Assembly (NCBI RefSeq): GCF_050948215.1
Contig: NC_135151.1
Location: 7,418,220-7,482,219 of the forward strand
Length of the DNA stretch: 64,000 nt
Direction: 5' to 3'
Origin: Halictus rubicundus
Lineage: Eukaryota > Arthropoda > Insecta > Hymenoptera > Halictidae
Positions 25,801 to 35,258 of this stretch are shown here, piece by piece. How positions within the stretch are numbered: the first letter of the stretch is position 1; each line of letters begins with the position of its first letter. The notes beneath the pieces were generated by a model. It made no database searches. It was not told where the DNA came from and was given only the letters and a program-made list of their open reading frames with translations. A program made the translations under genes and the position numbers.

Positions 25801-28758
25801 CACGTGGACCGTTCGAGTATCACGACAGTCTAATGGCAGGCACGAGGTAGTATGCTATTATTAAGTGAAAGTAGATGCGAGGTTGTCAAAGGGGTCACAG
25901 TGAAAATCAATTTGAGTAAACGCGGCACTAAAGCGGGGGTAAAATAAAATTTTCACCCCTGTCCCCGGCTAACAGTCGCATAACGGATCCGATCCGGCGG
26001 CGGCTCAGCTCGCTTTTTGCTGAAACTTTTACGCTCCATCGTCGGCCGATATTTATTTTATCGCCCGGCGTTAGGATGGAAACGCCCGATAAAGATATAA
26101 ATTCTAATTCCTGCCTAGCTGCCTTTAACGCTAAGCGAATTTCAAGACGTACATATATATATATATATTTATGTACATAGACATTACACTATACGGTGCT
26201 TTATACAAGTCCACGGTTAAACGCCGATAAATCGAGCCGTTTGAGATGTTGCAGTGCGCATCGAACGCTCATTTCCACCCTCATTTTTATGCAGGCCGAT
26301 CCATAATTGTCGCCTTTCATTGCCGCAGAAATTGCGACGGAAATTACTGCGAGAATAATTCGAGATTAATCTCGCGATATCGCGTCGCTATCAATTGAAC
26401 AGTTTCATAAAGCGGCAATAAGGAATCAGCATCGTTTCTAGTACGAATTACATTAACAATAGTGTACAAACACTTCGTGCACCCGCTATAATTAAAATAG
26501 ATGTTGCCACAGAAAAATGTCTAAACGAGCCCCTTCTCAATAATTTACAGACATTTAAAAGAATTACCGAACACTCGCCCAACATTACAATCAAAGAGAA
26601 CAACTGTTACGAACTAAAAATTACTACGGCGCAGACAGTCCAACAAATTCACGAATTTTCATCTGTCTCTCCTCGATCTTCGCCAGAAATTCTTCCCGCG
26701 AGGTGCAGCATCGTCCCGCCAAGTATAACGGATAGAGTAGTATCCCGAAATTTGCATTCTATGAAAATGCAAAAGTTGTGTTCGCCGACGCTGCCGAGAC
26801 TGCACGCGAGTCACTCGAAGCAGCATTTCCTCGCGTTACACAGCGGCGAATAATTCTCGAATTACATTTTACGAAGGTTTCCGTGTTTCCCGGCGCGGCC
26901 TTTTCTCGCGTTACATAACGGCGTACGAGGACCGGTGAACGATACACATGCAACAGGTTAAAGGGTCATTCAAGCCACCAATTGTATCAGGGACTTCTTA
27001 TCTACCGTTTTCTCTGTGCGGCTGGAGTTTATTCTTCTCTCTCCGCTCGCGAAGGAACGTTCTCTCGAAACAGCCACCGGGAACGTTCCTTCGAGCGACT
27101 CGAGGGAATATGAAATTCTGCCTGCGAACGATCGTCGTCGTCAGATTCGTTAAACTGTCACGGATACGTCCGTGCCTGAGAAATGGTAATAATGGTAATC
27201 GCGGGTCGATATTCTCGAAACCCCGGGACCGGACTTTATCGAGAAAATCGCCTCGGCGAGAATAAAAACGCGTCGGAAGAAACTGGATGCCGGATATTGT
27301 ACGTCTCTTTATTTCTTTCGCACGTTTCTCGAACCACGCGGTAAACGATGCACCTGATACGAAATCGATACCTCCGCAATAAGCCGATAAGAACAGGTAC
27401 GCGGGGCCTGATAAGCCGCTATAACCATGCGAATAAATCAGTCTACCGTTGTCTTCATCCACGATCACGCCTTATTTCGCTCTAGCTCGCCACGCTCATC
27501 TTATCGCTTAGTGTAATGGTCATAAAACACATCTTTTACCGATTTCACGGCAAAGCACGAGTGTCAACCACTCTGGTGTTCGACGACTATGTATATTCTC
27601 TCTTTAACTATCTTTTTTATCGCTTTAAATAATTTTCTGATCACTAGACCTCGGATCTTCGCGTAAAATAAAAATTGTACACGAGAAAGACGATTGTAAG
27701 AAAAGGAGTTAAATGAAGATGTATTTCCTATTCTAAGAAGTTTAGGAAGTCGAAAATAATACATCATACGATTCTTCTAATGTCTTTACAGTTTTGTATT
27801 TAAAATCCGCAGTCTATTGATCATTTTAGATGATTTTAGCTGCTGCAATGAGGAAACGGTTCGATTTACAAATAATTTGACTAAGCAGATGAAAATGATT
27901 ATGTTTAAATCTTTATCCGAGGAGCATAACCAGAAACGAATAAAAAATTTTGCGGTATCGAAGACCATAAAATGGTTAAATTTTAATCCGAGAAGCGTAT
28001 GAGGGTTGGTGGAATATTTTTAAGATCCCATCATATAGACGGAGTGTTAAAGTTCAAAAGCACTCTTAAAAATTCTGGTAATAGAGAGAATCTTGCTCTC
28101 GGGTAGTAAAAGGAAGCTTCGAAAGGAAGATTGAGCGCTGAAAAATATTAACTCTGTAAACGTTTCCACGGTACTCGAAAACTGTAAGGTGGGTCTTTCA
28201 TGCCTGATGCAGTTTGTAGTGAGTAATAGTTAATTGAAAACTCGGAAAAAATTCATACAGTGCCATAGAACCTCCCAAATTGAGATTATTACAATGATTT
28301 TGAGAAATAATTTGTTGATGTATTTTATATTGTAAATAGTATGAAGCGAAACACGTGAATTTTTCAAACTGTTCAACATCGTCCGGACACGAATGATCTC
28401 CCTTCACAGTTTAAAGGTTAAAAAGTTGCAGAAAGATTCCTAAAAATTTCCAATAATAAAGCAATTATTATTCTGTTCCTTGAAACAGAAGTAATCGATT
28501 GTTGTATGAACTGTTGAATGAAGCATTAACTAACATCTAGTTTATATCCAGATTATAAGATGTTTCACGAAAGGGGTTGAAAATAACGGTAAAGGATTTG
28601 CAGGAGGTTGTCGCGTTCAGTAAGTTGCAGTTTGCCAACTAGAATGCGGAATTGTTAAAATGACAAATGTATAATCACCTTCTGCAGAGAGCCAGGGCGG
28701 CACCAGTCACGACGACAATGACCAAAACCACCCCAAGACCGGTGAGTGTCCAACCCAT
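13846..28758 (-). CDS. Syt12: Synaptotagmin-family tandem-C2 membrane protein, Syt12-like, 13 coding exons
   Basis: Coding exons in order: 28758-28679, 24928-24829, 23854-23721, 22573-22169, 20680-20075, 18871-18733, 18655-18548, 18155-18102, about 17265-16946 (5' edge uncertain; 17196 also keeps phase), 16145-16007, 15746-15504, 15283-15164 and 14028-13846. All phases agree, giving 876 residues. The N-terminus [17 protein letters not shown] is a signal-anchor helix (about 2-24). Exon 2 is tryptophan-rich (about 28-60). A proline- and serine-rich linker follows to about 600. C2A is about 604-730 ([14 protein letters not shown]). C2B is about 738-876 ([31 protein letters not shown], the WHYLRK end). 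Most Ca2+-binding aspartates are lost: SDPYVK is replaced by QNTYAK in C2A and GGFFVK in C2B, and loop 3 of C2B is VNGDQS. A Ca2+-independent trafficking role, as described for Syt12, is therefore inferred. Another divergent synaptotagmin (e.g. Syt14/16) is the alternative name. Confidence 0.88.
14172..14394. mobile_element. hAT-type MITE with 8-bp target duplication
   Basis: A 223-bp element with ends CAGTCCTGGGCAACT and the complement of CAGGCCTGGGCAACT is flanked by identical 8-bp copies of ATTTAGAT (14164-14171 and 14395-14402). The CAG start and 8-bp duplication are hallmarks of hAT elements. It has no transposase and is GC-richer than its surroundings. It lies in the last intron of the Syt12-like gene. 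Confidence 0.9.
16601..16665. repeat. Imperfect inverted repeat in an intron
   Basis: Arms around GCCACTATAGTGGTTT and AAACCATTATAGTGGC pair with one mismatch across a spacer of about 33 bases, and each contains its own short palindrome. It lies between C2A exons and is probably a TIR-element remnant. Confidence 0.5.
18522..18533. repeat. G/C homopolymer next to a splice donor
   Basis: A run of 12 G on the + strand (C on the transcribed strand) starts about 15 bases after the donor at 18547 of the Syt12-like gene. Similar runs occur at 7717, 24997, 51622 and 56420. Confidence 0.9.
18962..19279. mobile_element. Pogo/Tigger-like non-autonomous element (family G)
   Basis: Outer inverted repeats (GACATTTTTCTGGTTAAAAT and the complement of ATTAAAGTGAT-type sequence near 19260) enclose inner ones (CCTCTACCATCCGAACC near 19043 and TTCGGATAATCGAGG near 19183). 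The same nested arrangement recurs at 52084-52430. AACCTCGATTATCCGA-like ends are typical of pogo/Tigger elements. There is no coding content. It lies in an intron of the Syt12-like gene. Confidence 0.65.
19378..20033. mobile_element. 656-bp TIR element with about 180-bp arms, abutting a Syt12-like exon
   Basis: The right end GTCGAACACCCTG is followed by TA, and the left end (TAGGATGTTCGAC) is preceded by TA. Arms of about 180 bases pair across the element; for example AACAATTAAAAATCCGCCT on the left is matched by its complement on the right. The right end lies only 35-40 bases downstream of the splice donor of exon 20680-20075, so that exon's reading frame runs on into the element if unspliced. 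The interior has no transposase. Confidence 0.8.
21546..21984. mobile_element. Family D TIR element, interrupted by a TTAA element
   Basis: Ends GACTGCGGAT and ATCCGCAGTC are flanked by TA on both sides. Removing the nested 21681-21918 element with one TTAA leaves about 197 bp, close to the 153-168 bp of the short D copies. It lies in an intron of the Syt12-like gene. Confidence 0.75.
21681..21918. mobile_element. TTAA-flanked MITE (piggyBac-type target), nested in family D
   Basis: Ends CACTTTGATCGCCA and the complement of CACGTTGAATGCCA are bordered by TTAA at 21677-21680 and 21919-21922. TTAA duplication is characteristic of piggyBac. Related single ends occur near 4808 and 32080, and a related copy at 29172-29351. 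Confidence 0.75.
23047..23146. mobile_element. Family A MITE, partial copy
   Basis: This copy contains the family core CCAGGCCTTGGCGACATATA and the end GAGAAATCACTG followed by TA. The left part (CCGTGGTAGTGGGGATAATT) extends past the palindrome centre seen at 63381-63494. It lies in an intron of the Syt12-like gene. Confidence 0.75.
24929..28678. other. Largest intron of the Syt12-like gene
   Basis: It holds the family D element, a G run at 24997-25008, an AT dinucleotide tract near 26155-26168 and a GC-richer island at about 26600-27480 with overlapping open frames on both strands but no recognisable product. I saw no exon here that fits the phases of the flanking exons. Confidence 0.5.
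27647..27814. mobile_element. Family D TIR element, 168 bp
   Basis: Left end GACCTCGGATCTTCGCG and right end AAATCCGCAGTC are each flanked by TA. The subterminal GTAAAATAAAAATTGT motif is shared with the copies at 21546 and near 50120. It lies in intron 1 of the Syt12-like gene. Confidence 0.75.
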
Positions 28759-28811
28759 CCTTCTTAATGCCAGATCTGGGCTCAACCTCAAATCCAATCA
28801 AACCGCCGAGC
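28759..28811 (-). other. 5' UTR part of the first coding exon of the Syt12-like gene
   Basis: A clean acceptor (GTGTTTCAG/G) on the minus strand places the exon start at 28811. An in-frame TGA lies upstream of the ATG at 28758, which supports that ATG as the start. At least one further untranslated exon must lie upstream (higher coordinates). Confidence 0.6.
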
Positions 28812-29171
28812 CTGAAACACACGAAGTAAATCCATGGGGAGCATGATCCGATTACAGTTACAGAACCAAGATTACCCCGGGATTAACAATCCTTACGGAT
28901 ACCTCATGCGCCGTTAGTTTATTCCATTCTATACGGGCGCGGCTTGTATATTTCACTTTGTACACTGATTACCGACCGGATAACACTGGAAGCCACTCGT
29001 CATACCATTACCAAATGATCGATCCGGTGAACAGCCATCGATCGCTGTTTACTGGAATCTTTGACCACCAAACGTTCCCCTTGTTCCGTTAAAATCAACT
29101 TTATGGGCCGTCGTATACATTTTCAAACGGGGCATCGAATCATTTTAGGAAAAGCACAGACGCTCGTTTAA

Positions 29172-29351
29172 CACTTCAAGTGCCAGCTCAGCAGCCCCGA
29201 GAATTCCATAAAATAAAAGTAATTTATTTAACGAAATAAAAGTCGAAAATTCTAATTCAATTTGCCACACTCAATATAACAATGTTACATTTCATTTATA
29301 AAGGAACAATCATTTGATCGACCATTTCTGGGAGAGGTGGCATTCCAAGTG
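29172..29351. mobile_element. TTAA-type MITE
   Basis: Ends CACTTCAAGTGCCA and the complement of CACTTGGAATGCCA are bordered by TTAA (29168-29171) and CTAA. It is related to the element at 21681-21918. Confidence 0.6.
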
Positions 29352-29451
29352 CTAAAAATGAGACTGAACCCTTGTCATTCTAAATCCACCACTACCTATT
29401 GTTGCCTGTTATGGATCGAGACTATTAACAACACGGCGTGTTTACACTCCT

Positions 29452-29522
29452 CGGCGTCCGAGGCTTCTCGTCGACGTTTATCGTCCAGGCCTTGGCGACA
29501 TATACAGAGAAATCACTGTACC
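29452..29522. mobile_element. Family A MITE, internally deleted copy
   Basis: CTCGGCGTCCGAGGC joins directly to the CCAGGCCTTGGCGACATATA core and the terminal GAGAAATCACTG-TA. Compared with 23047-23146 it lacks the middle segment. Confidence 0.75.
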
Positions 29523-30453
29523 TGCTTTATTACATTAAAATTGATTTTTCATTGGTCACCGAGTTCATTTGTAAACGTACCATCGAATGATCTTAAAAAG
29601 ACTCCAATGGTTCGTCTAAAAATGCGAAGCTAGACCCTTGTATCTCTTTAAAAAATTGCATCCAGTAAGTATTTAATTTTCATAAAAAGAACCGAACACA
29701 TGTCTGGACTGTGCTAACACAGCGACCATGCTTTCAATACTCTCACACACCACAGAACCCAACCGAATTGAATGAGCTCGATAAACCTAGATGAAAGCCT
29801 ACGTGAAAATAAATTTGCAAATCTGGACGGACAACTTTGCCACCCACAGGTGGATCACGAAGAATCATGCAGACATCGAATGGACCGGTATCGTCATTAA
29901 ATATTCGAAATGTGTCGCGTTGGGGGCTCGTATTCTGGCTCGTGACAGACTGCCTATGCGACGATAAGGACAGTTTCTGAGGGTTCTTCACTCTTCTTTG
30001 CTACGCCGTCCATGTACTCTCTGCTAGCATACATTCGTACATATGTATGCTCGGCTCTGGTATATAACGCATGTATTCGTAACACGATCTATTCGACCGA
30101 AAACGCGCATACAGCCGCAAACACACGTCGACGACCGGCGCGGCGGTACACGTGTTTGCGCATACACGCGAAGAAGCAGCGACGTCGAAAGGCGAGTTCG
30201 AGGATCTATCGCGACGTAGCCAGAGATGAAACCGGCGGCGAATGAGGAGTCTAATTTTGCGGCGGAGTTTCTTGCGGATCATGGAAATCTTTTCACGTCC
30301 TCGGCACCAGAGAGTACGATTTGCCTAAGAACTTTCGCGCACGGGAGATTTTATCGCTCGCCTCCTTAACACTAAACTTACCGACGCTTCTTGTATACCT
30401 ATTCCTACCGTGCGTGGTCAAAATGACCGGTGCTTTAACAACGGTATTATTAA

Positions 30454-30730
30454 CACTAAACCTACCACGCGCGGTCAAATGACCGTTTTTGAAATTTCGT
30501 TTAGAACTTCTTGTATACAACGTTACTGTATCGCCATCTAACTCATTGACTTGAATGTGGTGAAAATGCATAAATGTAAATAAAACTTTTCGAAACAGAA
30601 AAAAATATTTTGTTTACTATCCAATTGGCTAAAATCTCTTTCTATATTATCAATGCAACTTTATAGTTTCAATAATTGTAAAATAAAAGATATGAAACCG
30701 GCCATTTGATCGGCAGTGGTAGGATTAGTG
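30454..30730. mobile_element. TTAA-flanked MITE with CACTAAACCTACC ends
   Basis: Left end CACTAAACCTACCACGCG and the complement of the right end, CACTAATCCTACCACTGCC, are bordered by TTAA (30450-30453) and TTGA. GGTCAAATGACCG and GCCATTTGATCGG form subterminal repeats. A second left end (30367) lies just upstream, and related sequence occurs at 36161, 61762 and 62316. The target type suggests mobilisation by a piggyBac-like transposase. Confidence 0.7.
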
Positions 30731-30744
30731 TTGAATAAATTTGA

Positions 30745-31570
30745 TAGTTAGGACCTGTGACATGCGAAACGGCTTGCTTGGTCACTGTGGTTAGCAAAGA
30801 TTTAGTATTATGTTTGTTTCCGTAGGGTGAAGAATAAGCTTGATTCTTTTATCTTGCAAAGAAATATTTAAATTTAGAAGTTAATTTTTATGGTGATTAA
30901 CCGCCCGAAATTTAGTTATGATACCTGACATGCAAGGGGGTTGGATGGATGGTTGCAAACGGTAGCAAAGTATGAATATTGATTTTGTTTCTGAAGTATG
31001 TGGAACGAGGTTACCTTTTTAAGCTTGTGAATAGAAATTCAAATTCAGAAATTAATTTTTATGCTGATACATTAAAGTGCATTAGAAGTTAAGATCTGTG
31101 GCATGCAAGAAGGCTGAAAGAACGTCGCCGAGGATAACAGGGTATTAATATTGATTTTGTGTCCTAAATATGAGGAATGAGATTTATTTTTTAACTTGCA
31201 AACAGAGAGTCAAACTCGGACAATAATTCATATCCTGATATATTGAAAGCAACAATTTTGGAATCTAATTGTGGATGATCGCCAGTAACAATTAATATTG
31301 ACATTTTTTTCTAAAAGTATGGAATAACATTTCTATTTTTATGTTAATATTTTGAAAGCAAGGATTTTAGAACCAATTTTAGGGGGTCTCCAGCAGCAGT
31401 CGATATTGAAAATTTTTTCTAAAATTATGGAATAAGATTTCTATTTTTATGTTAATATGTTTGAAGCAACAATTTTAGTATCAATTTTAAGGCGCTTACC
31501 AGCAACAGTCAATATTGATACCGTTTCCTCTACAGGCTGGAATAAGGTTTCTGTGTTTAGGTTCGAATAA
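30745..31570. repeat. Satellite-like array with two unit lengths
   Basis: Three diverged units of about 170 bases (anchor GACATGC / GGCATGC at 30759, 30927 and 31100) are followed by three units of about 108 bases (anchor GCAACAATTTT / GCAAGGATTTT at 31249, 31358 and 31465). Both share the block ATATTGA..TTTTTTCTAAA..ATGGAATAA, so the short unit looks like a deletion derivative of the long one. No coding potential was seen. Confidence 0.75.
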
Positions 31571-33237
31571 AAATAAGGATTCACGGGATCGTCGAGTTTT
31601 CGCGAACAGGGTAATGCTCCCCCTTTTATCTCAGACATTTTGGCACAAAGTACGTGTGGCTTATGCTCCGGTGTAGTGATGCACTCAGCTCCTTTAAAAA
31701 AAAAGAGGGTAGCTTGTTGGGGGGTGGGGGAGGGGTGGAAGAAAGCACACCTCAGCGTGTGTCTGAAAAAATAGGCCAAGCCAGCGGAGTCGGTGAACTT
31801 TGCTCAGATACTTTGACCGGCATTCAACGAACATCAGCAATCCGAATGGTTTTTTCTTTGAGGAAATAATCCGCTTGCAAAGTGGAGCGGACGTGCCGCG
31901 CACGATCTCCATAGATTTTGTGTCGGTGCTTCTATCTTTCAGTCGTCTCCACCTACTAGCTCAATTTCAGCTAGCTAAATTTCAACGAGAAGAATTTCTT
32001 AAATTGTTACAATTGCTTAATACTATTTTGACAATTATACCGGCAGGAATCTTCGATTCTGCTTCTTCCACTGTTTAACACGTTGATTGCAATGTTGCCA
32101 ACATTTTGACGTAGGAATTATTTCCTCTTGGAGACTTGAAAACTCATTTCTGCAGTGATAGATATAGTGTGTTCAATTTTCTTACGGTCTGAGAAATATA
32201 AGAGGATTGAAAAAATAATTAATATCATAAATTTTCGCTTCTCAGTTGTTGTTTTATCAAATGAAGTGCTTTGATTTTTGCTTTAGTAACGAATATTTAG
32301 ATAATTAATTGTACAAATGCAGTATGTGTGTTAATGTAGCTATTATTTCTGCACGCTTAATATGAAAGTTGGTTTGTAGGTTGTTTAATAAAGAGCAGAC
32401 GTGGTGTTCCCTTATTCGTACCTTCAAATGCACATAAATTTAATAGCGATAAAAATTGTACGCGATAAGAAGAGACGGTCACGAAATAAAGATTTGAGTT
32501 TATCAGATAAGATGAAAATAGGGAGTACACGGCGAATAAAAGATCCGTCCACGGAGCCTTGGCTGAAAGGGTCCGTGAAACGAAGGAGACGAGAACAACA
32601 GACGTATTATGTTAAAGAAGGAGCCCGGAACAATGAGTGGCAATAACTAAAGGAAAAGGTTTCCCCAGCGTCTCTTATTGTTCTTGTAGCCTGGACGCCG
32701 TGCAAACAATTTTTGAGCGACATCGTTCTATTTAAAACGACGGACTGCAACGTGACTCAATTTTTGGTGTTGCATACAATACTTTTGAAACATGTATACA
32801 TAGTGAAATAAATCAGTCAAACAAAGTACTAAGGCGATAGATCGCAGATTGTACAGGGAAATCTAAAAGTTTCTACGTTTGCTCGTGCAATAAAATAAAA
32901 TCAGTTTCAAAACAAGTTACGAAGTTATTAAAAAATAGCTGTAGGTTTCACAGGTGTATTTTAAGTCGGTATTTTTAGCAGCGCGACTCTAATTCGCTGA
33001 TAAATCTCGAAGGTTGAAGGGCATACCGATTAAGCTTATTATTAAATCCCTTCTCTTTCTCCGTGACGGAAAATGCTTCTCGGCGAAATATCAAACACTG
33101 CGACCTTCAGTGATAATTGCAATTAGAGACAGCTCACGATCCTGCGGGACAATTTTAAAGCCCTTTGCACTCCTTTGTTGTCGCCGAGACGATGTTTAAC
33201 AGGTGTTTACAAAATTCCCGAGTGCAAAGTGATTAAA
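31571..33237. other. Non-coding stretch, nothing recognised
   Basis: Contains a G-rich patch at about 31717-31737 and a TTAA-element end near 32080 (AACACGTTGATTGC). Open frames are short and low in information. No gene recognised. Confidence 0.5.
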
Positions 33238-33372
33238 CACTAGAACTACCGAGCCATTTTTATGTTACCATAAAAATCCTATGAAATCTGAATAAATTCA
33301 ATCCTGTTATTATTATAAAGGTAAGTAATGTATTCATCAGTCTCGTTTAGGGCTCGGTAGTAGTTCTAGTGC
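33238..33372. mobile_element. Small MITE with CACTAGAACTACC ends
   Basis: CACTAGAACTACCGAGCC on the left is mirrored by GGCTCGGTAGTAGTTCTAGTG on the right, about 135 bp in all. TTAA lies just before the left end. Probably related to the TTAA families. Confidence 0.6.
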
Positions 33373-33479
33373 TAAAAATGAAATTAAACTGTGTCTTCTC
33401 TTGAACAGTATACAGTGAATTCTACAATATATGTCAACAACACTTCCGCGACGCTTATCATGCAGGCCTTGGCGACATA

Positions 33480-34359
33480 TGTGCCCATAATTACGAAAGT
33501 GGTCTAAGTCGTATATTTCTTGTTTCGAGATATTTAATGAATTGCATTTGAATAAATTAAAAAATATTTTTACATTATGCGACATTTTAATTTATAATTT
33601 TATTAGTCTTGATTAATGGAAATTTATTATGAATATGAAATTTTGTGTGAATTTCATACAAAAATGTTGTTTTTAAAGTTTGAACTGACTTAGACCATTT
33701 TCAAAATTAACTAAATGTCCTATAAATGACTTAAAGCAATAAAGAACTATGAGTTTTATTTGAAACAATAACTTTAATGAAATAATTCATGAACATTTAT
33801 TAATTATTTTTAAAAAGTAATCTATTTTTATCATTTCGAGTTTTTAAGATTCTTAACATGTTCCTGAAAAATTGGGGGGATGTATGGTAGTAAACACATA
33901 ATATCTTTATGTTTTTCTTCCGTTACTGGTCTAGTGGTGGTGTGTAATGGAAGTAATTTAATATTTCCGTATATTTTTGGTCTTCCTCTTTTAGGTAAAA
34001 GATCCAAAACGTGGAATTTAGAATCATCTAAAGAAGTTTTATAGAACATTTTATAAGGTTCATTTTTCAAGAATCTCATCCATTGAATTTGCAGCCAAGA
34101 GACAGATTCGCCCGCGGTATTTTTTACTCTTCTTGTTATTGACTCTTCTACTGATTTCGTCGAAATAAAATCCGGCTGCGACGTTCGTTTTATCGAAGAT
34201 GTATTTCTTCTTCTACACTTTTCTATCAATTCATAATAATGCTCAGGGTTGTATAAGTAATTTGCTTTTTTTATTTTCATTTCTATCAACCCAAAATCAC
34301 GGTCATTCGTGATTCACGATCAAATTTTGACTTAGACCACTTTCATAATTATGGGCACA
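33480..34359. mobile_element. Element B: 880-bp TA-flanked TIR element carrying an ORF
   Basis: Thirty-one-base terminal inverted repeats match at 30 positions (33480-33510 and 34329-34359), begin TGTGCCCATAATTA and are flanked by TA. An additional internal GACTTAGACCATTTTC lies near 33689. TA duplication fits the Tc1/mariner/IS630 superfamily. The only sizeable ORF, on the minus strand, starts about 40 bases inside the right TIR, so the right end is the 5' end of the element. No DDE/D catalytic domain was found; the rest is AT-rich. Confidence 0.85.
33831..34289 (-). CDS. Element B ORF, 152 residues, function unknown
   Basis: The frame starts MIEMKIKKANYLYNPEHYYE and ends EHVKNLKNSK. Recognisable features are a basic segment (EKCRRRNTSSIKR), a central block (WLQIQWMRFLKNEPYKMF), the basic PKRGRPK motif (an AT-hook-like GRP core) and a C-terminal LLPYIPPIFQEH block. 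It is intact within the element and has no DDE/D signature or signal peptide. I do not know its family. It could be an accessory or DNA-binding protein of the element, the 5' exon of a longer transposase lost by deletion, or captured coding sequence. Its position between TIRs argues that it belongs to the element rather than to the host. Confidence 0.6.
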   Translation of the reverse strand: MIEMKIKKANYLYNPEHYYELIEKCRRRNTSSIKRTSQPDFISTKSVEESITRRVKNTAGESVSWLQIQWMRFLKNEPYKMFYKTSLDDSKFHVLDLLPKRGRPKIYGNIKLLPLHTTTRPVTEEKHKDIMCLLPYIPPIFQEHVKNLKNSK

Positions 34360-34361
34360 TA

Positions 34362-34761
34362 CAGGGTCATCCGTTTTTAAACGGCCAAACGTCAGCCAGC
34401 AATAGAGCACCCCAAATGGAACAACTTTCACCCCTAACACTTTTTTTGATTCGCTCTTGATTTTTAGATAATTGCAAAAACCCGTCATTTTTTGCGTTCA
34501 CTTAAGATTAAATATATTAGGACTGCAATTATGTATCTTGATGATTTTTCCTTTGTTTGGTTTAAAATAAATAGGGGCATCTTTTTTATTTAGTCAACTT
34601 TTTTGTATGACCTTTGGATCTTGGTTTTTTTGACATGGGGCACGCCGTGGAGACTGAATGAAATAACTTCGAATCAAAAGAAGTGTTAGGGGTGAAAGTT
34701 GTTCTATTTGGGGTCCTCTATAGCTGGTTGACGTTTCGCCGTTTAAAAACGGATGACCCTG
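34362..34761. mobile_element. Element C: 400-bp TIR element, TA target
   Basis: Arms of about 95 bases pair at roughly 90 percent identity, beginning CAGGGTCATCCGTTTTTAAA at the left and ending with its complement at the right. TA lies at 34360-34361 and 34762-34763. The left TA is also the right TA of element B. The arms surround about 200 bases of AT-rich non-coding DNA. It is non-autonomous. Confidence 0.85.
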
Positions 34762-34781
34762 TATATTGAGAAATCACTGTA

Positions 34782-35208
34782 TTTTGCGAAGCTCACAATT
34801 TCTCCAAAAGAAACGACTGTTTCGGGAGACAGCGCGTTTACGGTTCAAAAACGGCCCGGCTCCGGGGGAAGTAGGTGTCGAGAGAGGGAGAGAGAGAGAG
34901 AGAGAGATATGATCGGTCGGATATCGTGCAGTAAAACGGCTGGGAGATTTTCCGGCGGCTAATAAATTGATTAGGTCCGCTCGAGGCAGTTAACGAGCGT
35001 CTCACGGGCACTCGATATCTGTTGCTTCTGACAGGACCTTGACAGGAGCGGGTCTCGAGGAGCCAAAAGTAGATCGATGAATCTTCGACAGAACGATTGA
35101 ACGTACCTGGGCCGAAGTAACGTTCGTGACCCGCTTTTTTTCCTAGCCGGCACGGCGAAAAAAGGGACTAGCCGCTGAATGAATATATATTCGAGCATCA
35201 GGAGAAGA

Positions 35209-35258
<50 letters not shown>

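Larger units (their letters stand above)
28812..30453. other. Upstream flank of the Syt12-like gene, possible promoter or UTR region
   Basis: A GC- and CpG-richer island at about 30060-30290 stands out from AT-rich DNA and could be the promoter or an untranslated first exon of the Syt12-like gene; this is inference from position and composition only. A TTAA MITE (29172-29351) and a family A copy (29452-29522) lie between. Confidence 0.35.
33430..34781. mobile_element. Family A MITE copy split by two inserted elements
   Basis: The left half (CAGGCCTTGGCGACATA, ending 33479) and the right half (TTGAGAAATCACTGTA, 34766-34781) would be contiguous in an intact family A copy. Between them lie an 880-bp and a 400-bp TIR element. 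Confidence 0.8.

Noticed and set aside
26998..27468. A 156-codon minus-strand frame in a GC-richer part of intron 1
   Set aside because: Arginine-rich low-information sequence with no domain or fitting splice phases; an overlapping frame of similar length is open on the other strand.
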